64,000 bases of DNA. Source: JAYOEY01 sp038116945. Its GTDB lineage: Bacteria > Pseudomonadota > Alphaproteobacteria > MPNO01 > UBA2964. The notes under the pieces are model-generated. The model had not been told where the DNA came from. It ran no database searches and saw only the letters and a program-made list of their open reading frames with translations. The stretch spans positions 1 to 64,000 of the forward strand of contig JAYOEY010000018.1 of NCBI GenBank assembly GCA_038116945.1. The letters are read 5' to 3'. A program made the translations under genes and the position numbers. Shown piece by piece: positions 57,652 through 64,000 of this stretch (its first letter is position 1; each line of letters opens with the position of its first letter).

Positions 57652-58875
57652 CTAGTCTCTTGCGCTGGTTTTCGAAAGGGCCGGCAGGTGATCGCGCCCG
57701 GCGACCAGGCGGATGACAAGTCCGATGCCGGATCCCGCCGCCATGACCAGAAAGGCCACGGTCCAGGCATCCGCCGAATCCTTTCCGCCGGACGCTTCCA
57801 GCGTAGCGCCGATGGCGAGACATCCGAGAATTCCACCGGTAAACCCGACCGAGGCATGCACCGCCATGGTTGCGCCGCGTACGTCCTCTTCCGCAACGGC
57901 GACGGTCGCCGTATTGATCGTGCCGGTATCCGAATAGCCGGTCATGCCGTACGCGAGCGCGAGCGCGGCGATCAGCCACAAAGGACCCGATGTGGTGAAG
58001 GCGACGCCGATGCCGACCGCAACGGACACGATCATGGCGGCCCGGATCATCCGTTCCCGCCCCAGCCGGACGGCAAGCTCGCCGCAGGTCATCGCGGCCG
58101 GGACGCCGGCGAGGGCGACCAGCGTGGCGAGCCAGGACGTCGAAACAAAAAAGCTGTCCGCGCGCGACGCTTCCGCGAAAACCAGGAAAGTGACGATCCA
58201 CACCCTGTTGGAGAAAACCTCCCACAGATGCCAGAAATAGGATGCGATGTTGACCATCGCGGCCCGGTTGCCGAACACCCGGCGGAAACTGGCGGCGTGG
58301 GTGGTTCGAACGGCGGCGGTTTTCCCGTCGGGCAGGGCAAACGCGCCGATGACGAGGCCGGTAAATACGCCGATTCCGGCGACGGCGAAGGCCCAGTGCC
58401 AGTCGAACCACTCGGTGAACAGCCCGCCTGACAGAACGGATGCCGCCGTTCCGATGGCGTAAACCGACGTGTAGTAGGTGGTCGCCCGGCTGCGCTGCGG
58501 TTCTTCGAGGCTGTCGGCGAGGGCTTTCAGCGCGGGCATGTAGGTTCCGGCGACGCCCACTCCCGTCAGGATGCGATAGAACATCCCGCTCCACAGCCCG
58601 TCGGCCAGGAAAGCGAAGCCGAAACAGCTCGCCGTACCGATGAGGCCGGAGACGATGTAGATCTTCTTCGGCAGGATCCGGTCGGTCAGGGTCACGAGCA
58701 CCGGTACCGCGGTGACGTAGCCGATAAAGAACGATCCCCCCAGCAGCCCGGCCTCGGTTTCGCTGAGCCGCCATTCGTCGAACAGGATCGGCAGCACCGG
58801 GGTGATCGTCATGAACGCCATCGTGTTCAGGATCAGCGTGATGCAGCTCAGCGTGACGAGAAGTCGGAATGACAT
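57652..58875 (-). CDS. MFS transporter
   Basis: 407 residues with twelve predicted helices. The loop between helices 2 and 3 reads TDRILPKKIYIVSGL, close to the MFS signature G-x3-D-R-x-G-R-R, and the cytosolic mid-loop is at about residues 185-205. It lacks homology I could place to a named substrate family. It is the first gene of a two-gene unit with the TauD-family dioxygenase, so uptake of the dioxygenase substrate is a fair guess. It is divergent from the hydrolase operon at 58986. Confidence 0.9.
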   Translation of the reverse strand: MSFRLLVTLSCITLILNTMAFMTITPVLPILFDEWRLSETEAGLLGGSFFIGYVTAVPVLVTLTDRILPKKIYIVSGLIGTASCFGFAFLADGLWSGMFYRILTGVGVAGTYMPALKALADSLEEPQRSRATTYYTSVYAIGTAASVLSGGLFTEWFDWHWAFAVAGIGVFTGLVIGAFALPDGKTAAVRTTHAASFRRVFGNRAAMVNIASYFWHLWEVFSNRVWIVTFLVFAEASRADSFFVSTSWLATLVALAGVPAAMTCGELAVRLGRERMIRAAMIVSVAVGIGVAFTTSGPLWLIAALALAYGMTGYSDTGTINTATVAVAEEDVRGATMAVHASVGFTGGILGCLAIGATLEASGGKDSADAWTVAFLVMAAGSGIGLVIRLVAGRDHLPALSKTSARD

Positions 58876-58985
58876 GCGCGAAGGCGTCTCCGGTGGCGCG
58901 GGGCGAGCGGAAGGGGTCGATTTCCCCGCTTCTTTGGTTTACATCACGGTCACCCGAACGCAACCCGCATAAAGGCACCTGAACG

Positions 58986-59903
58986 ATGTCGTTTGAAGTC
59001 CCCCGGCCCCGAGAACAGTTCGATCTTACGATGGGGGACGGCGCGACGATCCGTGTCAGGATGCATGGAAACCCGGGCGGTGCGAGGATGTTTCTCGGCA
59101 ACGGGAACGGGTTTGCGGCCGACGGTTACTTCCCCTTCTGGGGACCGCTTTGCGAGGACTACGAACTCTGCGTGTTCGACTTCCGCAATCACGGCCAGAA
59201 CCCGCAGGCGGTTACCGGGCTTCCGATGCATAACTACGCGCAGATGACGCTCGATCTGGACCGCGTCCTGCGCGAGGTCACCGCGCGCTGCGGAGAAAAG
59301 ACCAGCATCGGCATCTTCCATTCGATGTCCGGCCGCACCGCGATGAAACACGCCTGCGAACTCGGCTTCAAATGGGATGCGCTGTTCCTGTTCGATCCGC
59401 CCAACGTGCCCCCCGCCGGCCATCGCGAATACGAACGCATGGACGTGTTCGAGCACCGGCTCCATGACTGGGCGATGCAGCGGCCCGACCGGTTCGGCGA
59501 CCCGATGGAGCTGGCGCAGCAGTACAAGGATACGCGCGGCCATTCGACCTGGGTCGAGGGCGCGCACGAACTGATGGCGAAATCGGTGCTGAGGCAGGAC
59601 GGGGATAGCGGCGACTGGGTGCTGGCCTGTCCGCGCGAATTCGAGGCGTCGATCTACATGCAGGCGATGACGCTCAACCTGTGGCCGAGCTACGAACAGC
59701 TGGGCGGGCCGGTGAAGCTGATCGCCTGCGACCCGGAGGCCAGGGGCGCGCCCGGGCCGGCCTACGCCAACCGCGCGCTCGCCGAGGACGGCAACTACGT
59801 TTACGAGTGCATTCCCGATACAGGGCATCTGCTGCAGATTCAGAAGCCGGAAGAATGCCGGCAGGCGATGTTCTCGTTTCTTGCCGAAAAAGGCATCGGC
59901 TGA
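58986..59903 (+). CDS. alpha/beta hydrolase
   Basis: 305 residues. The oxyanion segment LGNGNGFAADGY near residue 37 replaces the usual HG motif, and the nucleophile elbow reads FHSMSG with Ser113. The acid lies near ACDPEARGAPG and the His in IPDTGHLLQIQKPEE near residue 286. The substrate is not known. No signal peptide. It is the first gene of the operon that continues with the CoxL-CoxG fusion after 26 bases, and a second hydrolase closes that set, so the two hydrolases may act before and after the oxidation. Confidence 0.88.
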   Translation: MSFEVPRPREQFDLTMGDGATIRVRMHGNPGGARMFLGNGNGFAADGYFPFWGPLCEDYELCVFDFRNHGQNPQAVTGLPMHNYAQMTLDLDRVLREVTARCGEKTSIGIFHSMSGRTAMKHACELGFKWDALFLFDPPNVPPAGHREYERMDVFEHRLHDWAMQRPDRFGDPMELAQQYKDTRGHSTWVEGAHELMAKSVLRQDGDSGDWVLACPREFEASIYMQAMTLNLWPSYEQLGGPVKLIACDPEARGAPGPAYANRALAEDGNYVYECIPDTGHLLQIQKPEECRQAMFSFLAEKGIG

Positions 59904-59929
59904 GTCCGACGGACAGGAGAGATCACAGG

Positions 59930-62908
59930 ATGTCTGAACAGGCGGCGATGGAGAAATATGTCGGCCAGTCGATCGAACGGGTCGAGGATGCGCGGCTCCT
60001 GACCGGGCGCGCCCGGTTCGCCGATCATTACCCGGTTCCGGCGGGAACGCTGCACGCGGCCGTGCTTCGCTCTCCCCATGCCTCCGCCGATATCGTTTCC
60101 ATCGACGTTTCCGCCGCCCAGGCGATGCCGGGCGTGCGCGCCCTGCTGACCGGCAAGGACGTCCAGGCGATTTCCGACCCCTATCTCGTCATCGTCAAGC
60201 AGCCGCTCAACGAATGGGCGCTGGCGATCGACCGCGTCCGCTTCATGGGCGAAGCCGTGGTGGTCGTCATCGCCCGCGACCGGTATCAGGCCGAGGATGC
60301 GCTCGACGCGATCGACGTCGAATACAGTGTCACGCCGCACGTTATCGATCCGCTGGAAGCCTCGAAGGACGATGCGCCGCTTATCCACCCCGAGGCCGGC
60401 ACAAATGTCATGTCGGACCGCGAGTTTACCTACGGGGATCCGGACAGCGCGTTTGCCGAGGCGGACAGGACCGTCAGCCTGTCGATCCATTACCCGCGTA
60501 ATTCCCTGACCCCGATCGAGGGATTCGTGGCGCTGGTCGAATACCAGGCAGACGACAACGTCTATGACGTGTTTTCGAATTTCCAGGGGCCCTATACCGG
60601 CCATCCGGTGATGGCGCGCGCCTTCCGGGTTCCCGAGGCGAATGTCCGGCTGCGGACTCCGGCGAACTCCGGCGGCAGTTTCGGCGTCAAGCAGGCGGTT
60701 CTGCCCTATATCGTGCTGATGGGGCTGTGTTCGAAGATCGTCGGACGCCCCGTGAAATGGGTCGAGGACCGGCTTGAGCATCTGACCGCTGCGTCGGCCG
60801 CTCCCAACCGCATCGTCGAGATCGAGGCCGCGGTCAGGAACGACGGCACCGTCACCGGATTTCGCATCGACCAGCTCGACGATTACGGCGCATTCCTGCG
60901 TTCGCCGATGCCGGGACCGCTCTATCGCATGCATGGCGCCCTGACCGGCGCTTACAAGACCCAGAACCTGTATTGCCGGAACCGTCTGGTGATGACCAAC
61001 AAGACGCCGGCCGGCCTGGTGCGCGGGTTCGGCGGGCCGCAGATGTTTTACGCGATCGAGCGGCTGATGCACAAAATCGCCGTCACGCTGGGGCTCGACC
61101 CGCTCGACGTGATCCGCAGGAACCTGCTTGATGCCGGGGTGTTCCCCTACAAGACGCCGGCCGGAGCCCTTTACGACTCCGGCGACTACCCGCGAGCGGT
61201 AGAGGTCGCCATCCGTGACGGCGGGCTTGAGGCGCTCAGAGCGAAGCGCGACGAGGCGCGGGCCGCCGGCAAGCTTTACGGCGTCGGCTATGCCGCGGTT
61301 GTCGAGCCCGGCATGTCCAACATGGGCTATCTCTCGACCATCGTCCCGGCGGAAGAGCGCGCGAAGCGCGGTTCCCAGGACGGTGCGGTCTCGATGGCGA
61401 CCGTCAATGTCGATGCGCTCGGCTCGGTCAGCGTCACCAGCGATTCGACGCCGCAGGGGCAGGGGCACGGCACGGTGCTGTCGCAGATCGTCGCCGATCA
61501 GCTGGGGCTGCGTCCGTCGGATATCCGCGTGAATACCGAACACGACACGCACAAGGATCCGTGGTCGATAGCCGCCGGGACCTATTCCTGCCGCTTTTCG
61601 CCCGGGACCGCGGTGGCGGCCCAGATGGCGGCAAAGAAGGTTCGGGAAAAACTGGTCCGCATCGCCGCGCCGCTGCTGAATATTCCGGCGGAGCAGATCG
61701 AGCTCGGCGGAGGCAACATCTACGACCGCGAGAATCCGGACAACAGGCTGAATTTCCGGCGGGTAGCCGGCGGCACGCACTGGTCGCCGAACCAGCTTCC
61801 CGACGGCGAGGAGGGGGGCTTGCGCGAAACCGCCAGCTGGTCGCCCAAGGAGCTTGAGACGCCGGACGACCGCGACCGGATCAACACGTCGCTGACTTAC
61901 GGGTTCGTATTCGATTTCTGCGGCATCGAGATCGATCCGGATACGGCGGAGATCCGCATCGACAAGTACGTCACCATGCACGACGCGGGCGCCATGATGA
62001 ATCCGATGATCGTCGAGGGGCAGGTCTACGGCTCATTCGCGCAGGCCATCGGCGCCGCCATGTACGAGGAGTTCTGCTACGCCGACGACGGCAGCTTCCT
62101 GTCGGGGACGTTCGCGGATTACCTGGTGCCGACCACGATGGAGGTGCCGACGCCCGAGCTCTACCACATCGAGAGCCCGTCGCCCTTTACGCCGCTTGGC
62201 GCCAAGGGCGCGGCCGAGGGCAACTGCATGTCGACGCCGGTGTGTCTCGCCAACGCCGTGTGCGATGCGCTCGGAATCGACGATATCCAGCTTCCGTTGA
62301 CCCCCGCGAAGCTGTCTGCGCTGATCCATGGCGACGAACCTGCCCCACCCGAGGGACGCGCCCCGGCGTCGGATGCTTCTCCGACGGAAGGCGGCGCGGC
62401 GCTGACAGGGGCCGGCGAGACGCGTGTGCCTGCGGCCCCGGAGCTCGTGTGGGAAACGCTGCTTAATCCTGAAAAGCTGGCGGCGGTCATTCCAGGCTGT
62501 CACAAGCTGGATCTGGTGGGCGACAACCGCTATCGCGCCGATGTCACGCTGGGTGTCGGCCCGGTCAAGGGACGGTTCGTCGCTGAGGTCGCGCTCGCCG
62601 ATCTCGTTCCGCCCACATCCGCGACGCTGTCGGGCGGGCTGGACGGGCCGCTGGGCTCTTCGCGCGGTTCCGGCCATGTGGTGCTCTCGGCGGACGGCGA
62701 GGGAACGCTGGTGTCGTACGACTACAGGGTGGAAATCAGCGGCAAGGTCGCCTCGATAGGCGGGCGCATGCTCGAAGGCGCATCGAAGATCGTCGTCAAC
62801 CAGTTCTTCGCCCGGCTGTGCGCGCAGATCGAGGGTGGGGACGTCGCGGCGGCTGGCGGCGGCGACAGCTTCTGGCGGCGGTTGCTCGTCATGCTGGGGC
62901 TGAAATAG
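59930..62908 (+). CDS. xanthine dehydrogenase-type Mo large subunit fused to a CoxG domain
   Basis: 992 residues from ATG at 59930 with CAGGAGAG upstream. Residues 1-790 match the molybdopterin-binding large subunit of the xanthine dehydrogenase/CoxL family. The pocket loop is RGFGGPQ at 365-371, as in xanthine/aldehyde oxidases, not the AYRCSFR of CO dehydrogenase, and the catalytic Glu is Glu763 in GAKGAAEG. From about 822 a CoxG/SRPBCC domain follows (AALTGAGETRVPAAPELVWETL) to about 970. CoxG normally is a separate protein. Genes for the FAD (CoxM) and [2Fe-2S] (CoxS) subunits are not next to it, so electron acceptors must be encoded elsewhere. Confidence 0.9.
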   Translation: MSEQAAMEKYVGQSIERVEDARLLTGRARFADHYPVPAGTLHAAVLRSPHASADIVSIDVSAAQAMPGVRALLTGKDVQAISDPYLVIVKQPLNEWALAIDRVRFMGEAVVVVIARDRYQAEDALDAIDVEYSVTPHVIDPLEASKDDAPLIHPEAGTNVMSDREFTYGDPDSAFAEADRTVSLSIHYPRNSLTPIEGFVALVEYQADDNVYDVFSNFQGPYTGHPVMARAFRVPEANVRLRTPANSGGSFGVKQAVLPYIVLMGLCSKIVGRPVKWVEDRLEHLTAASAAPNRIVEIEAAVRNDGTVTGFRIDQLDDYGAFLRSPMPGPLYRMHGALTGAYKTQNLYCRNRLVMTNKTPAGLVRGFGGPQMFYAIERLMHKIAVTLGLDPLDVIRRNLLDAGVFPYKTPAGALYDSGDYPRAVEVAIRDGGLEALRAKRDEARAAGKLYGVGYAAVVEPGMSNMGYLSTIVPAEERAKRGSQDGAVSMATVNVDALGSVSVTSDSTPQGQGHGTVLSQIVADQLGLRPSDIRVNTEHDTHKDPWSIAAGTYSCRFSPGTAVAAQMAAKKVREKLVRIAAPLLNIPAEQIELGGGNIYDRENPDNRLNFRRVAGGTHWSPNQLPDGEEGGLRETASWSPKELETPDDRDRINTSLTYGFVFDFCGIEIDPDTAEIRIDKYVTMHDAGAMMNPMIVEGQVYGSFAQAIGAAMYEEFCYADDGSFLSGTFADYLVPTTMEVPTPELYHIESPSPFTPLGAKGAAEGNCMSTPVCLANAVCDALGIDDIQLPLTPAKLSALIHGDEPAPPEGRAPASDASPTEGGAALTGAGETRVPAAPELVWETLLNPEKLAAVIPGCHKLDLVGDNRYRADVTLGVGPVKGRFVAEVALADLVPPTSATLSGGLDGPLGSSRGSGHVVLSADGEGTLVSYDYRVEISGKVASIGGRMLEGASKIVVNQFFARLCAQIEGGDVAAAGGGDSFWRRLLVMLGLK

Positions 62909-63727
62909 GTGACCCTGCCGGCGCTGAAACGGACAGGGGCGGCGGGCCTCAGCATTTCCTACCGCGAGGCCGGAGAAGGCCCGGTGCTGTTTTTCGTGCA
63001 CGGGATGGGGTGCGGTTCGGTCAACTGGGAAACCCAGTACGCGCAGTTCTCGGATCGCTATTGCGTCATCGGCTGGGATGCGCCGGGCTACGGAGAGTCG
63101 GAACCGTTCGATACCGACCTGCCGTCCGTCGCCGACTATGTGATGGCGATGGGCGCGTTTCTCGATTCTCTGGGCATCGAGCAGGCGCACCTGGTCGGGC
63201 ACTCCTACGGCGGCATCATGGTGACCGGCTTCCACCGGGCCTTTCCCGACAAGGTCCTGTCGCTGACGCTCGCCCAGCCGGTGATCGGCGGCGGCGTGGT
63301 GGAGCCGGCGCAGCGCGAACAGGGCATCAACGAGCGTTTCGAGCTGGTGCGCTCGCTGGGCATGCAGAAATACGCCGAACATCATGTGCCGCAAAGCTGT
63401 TCGCCGACGGCCTCGGCAGAGGTGCTGGCCAGAGGGATCGAACTGACCGCGGCGATCCCGCAGGAAGGCTATCTGAGCCAGTTTCGTTCGCTGCGCCACG
63501 CAAACATCTTCGAATGGACGGCAAAGCCGCGTATCCCCGCGATGATCGTGTCAGGCGAATACGATTCGACGGCGGCAGGCGCGATGGTGGACGAGATCGC
63601 CGATGCCATGCCTGGTATCCGGCGCGAGACCATCCCCGATATCGGGCATATGATCTATCTGGAATATCCGGAACGCTTCAACGCGTTGCTGGAAAGTCTG
63701 CTTGCCGAGGCAAACGGCGCTATCTGA
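62909..63727 (+). CDS. alpha/beta hydrolase (second of the Cox-type operon)
   Basis: 272 residues from GTG at 62909, directly after the TAG stop of the CoxL-CoxG gene with no base between, so translation is coupled. Motifs are intact: oxyanion HGMG at 31-34, nucleophile elbow GHSYGG with Ser99, Asp in VSGEYDSTA near 218, and the catalytic His in IPDIGHMIYLEYPE near 246. It resembles C-C bond hydrolases and proline-iminopeptidase-like esterases. The place in the operon suggests that it hydrolyses the product of the molybdoenzyme. Confidence 0.9.
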   Translation: MTLPALKRTGAAGLSISYREAGEGPVLFFVHGMGCGSVNWETQYAQFSDRYCVIGWDAPGYGESEPFDTDLPSVADYVMAMGAFLDSLGIEQAHLVGHSYGGIMVTGFHRAFPDKVLSLTLAQPVIGGGVVEPAQREQGINERFELVRSLGMQKYAEHHVPQSCSPTASAEVLARGIELTAAIPQEGYLSQFRSLRHANIFEWTAKPRIPAMIVSGEYDSTAAGAMVDEIADAMPGIRRETIPDIGHMIYLEYPERFNALLESLLAEANGAI

Positions 63728-63742
63728 CGAAAGGGTACAAGC

Positions 63743-64000
63743 ATGGGAATCTTCAAACGCTGTCTGGCTGTTGCGGTCGTTTTTCCGCTGCTTTCGGGAA
63801 CCGTCTCGGCCCAGGGATTTCTGGATCGCGGCAGGGACCTGCTGAAGGCGCTGGGCGGCGATACGGGGGGCACGGCCTCGTCCCTGACGACCGGCGAGAT
63901 CGCCTCAGGGCTCAAGGAGGCGCTGCGCATCGGCGCTGACCGCGTCGTCGGGACGCTGGGGCGCTCCGACGGTTTCAACGCGTCGCCCGATGTTCACATT
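63743..64000 (+). CDS. DUF4197 family protein (3' end outside window)
   Basis: 86 residues are visible to the right edge. A signal peptide (core LAVAVVFPLLSG, cleaved near SAQG, residue 23) begins the protein. The helix LTTGEIASGLKEALRIGADRVVGTLGRSDGFN is the hallmark of the DUF4197 family, small periplasmic proteins of unknown function, usually about 230 residues. It is 15 bases after the hydrolase stop, so it may be the last or a later gene of the same operon. Confidence 0.8.
   Translation, partial: MGIFKRCLAVAVVFPLLSGTVSAQGFLDRGRDLLKALGGDTGGTASSLTTGEIASGLKEALRIGADRVVGTLGRSDGFNASPDVHI

Noticed and set aside
57608..59101. N-terminal extension of the TauD-family frame to 851 residues
   Set aside because: The upstream 498 codons are an off-frame reading of the MFS gene (Arg/Gly-rich, no domain). 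The true start at 57607 has a good ribosome site and gives a normal TauD size.
59840..61981. 713-residue minus-strand open frame opposite the CoxL-CoxG gene
   Set aside because: The product is His/Arg/Asp-rich without family motifs, and the plus strand encodes a well-recognised enzyme. Long antisense frames are expected at this G+C.
59930..62908. Carbon monoxide dehydrogenase large subunit
   Set aside because: The active-site loop is RGFGGPQ, not AYRCSFR of form-I CO dehydrogenase, and CoxM/CoxS are absent.
1..64000. tRNA or rRNA genes, CRISPR arrays, insertion sequences, prophage
   Set aside because: No transposase, integrase, phage structural gene, spaced direct-repeat array or clear tRNA T-loop/anticodon arm pattern was found by reading. 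Only short palindromic repeats are present.

Overview
The window is dense, high-G+C DNA with short intergenic gaps, no rRNA, tRNA, CRISPR array or insertion sequence that I can recognise, and no gene-free stretch above about 260 bases. Codon use (C/G at third positions, frequent GTG and TTG starts), the gene families present (TctABC, TAXI-TRAP, UbiD, TauD, HpaB, Cox-type molybdoenzyme, many orphan solute-binding proteins) and protein style point to a free-living heterotrophic alphaproteobacterium, probably a Rhodospirillales- or Hyphomicrobiales-like environmental or marine lineage. I cannot name the genus.

Layout. 1-8.3 kb: the end of an alpha/beta hydrolase, a leaderless solute-binding protein, a tctCBA carboxylate transporter operon, an SLC13 permease, a DksA-like zinc-finger protein and an MFS transporter. 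8.4-14.2 kb: two translation GTPases (BipA/TypA and RF3/PrfC) on either side of an orphan TctC-type binding protein and a lower-G+C patch with two small lipoproteins. 14.4-22.6 kb: a TAXI-TRAP transporter with a beta-propeller lactonase, then a cluster of two same-length 4,5-dihydroxyphthalate-decarboxylase-like proteins around an ornithine cyclodeaminase homologue, RidA and a cupin. 22.8-26.7 kb: a periplasmic redox module (di-haem peroxidase and two cupredoxins) followed by a chemoreceptor.

26.8-32.6 kb: the most unusual block. A five-gene minus-strand operon holds a UbiD-type decarboxylase, an EutA-type reactivase with no ethanolamine ammonia-lyase, a NiCoT nickel/cobalt permease, a cupin and an FMN-binding PPOX protein. 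It is divergent from an SDR dehydrogenase across a region with tandem palindromes. 32.7-38.7 kb: DMT exporters, a VOC (extradiol-type) protein, an FAH-family hydrolase, a quinone-reductase-like enzyme, a periplasmic rhodanese and two tandem DUF1330 proteins. 38.7-43.1 kb: a BisC-type molybdoenzyme downstream of a fumarate-reductase-like flavoprotein and a one-domain [2Fe-2S] protein.

43.2-50.9 kb: DapA-family lyase, RecX, an ABC-F ATPase, a 5'-truncated two-partner-secretion transporter that abuts a Gly-Asn repeat protein on the other strand, and an orphan CHASE2-PAS histidine kinase. 51.0-64.0 kb: an HpaB-type monooxygenase, a cyclase-family hydrolase, a TolC lipoprotein fused to a SPOR domain, a degenerate hydrolase fused to an NTF2-like domain, a TauD-family dioxygenase, an MFS transporter, and an operon built around a xanthine-dehydrogenase-type large subunit fused to a CoxG domain, with hydrolases on both sides.

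The overall theme is uptake and oxidative, hydrolytic or decarboxylative breakdown of organic acids and aromatic compounds. The best candidates for an undescribed system are the UbiD-EutA-NiCoT operon and, second, the CoxL-CoxG fusion and the flavoprotein/[2Fe-2S]/BisC set.
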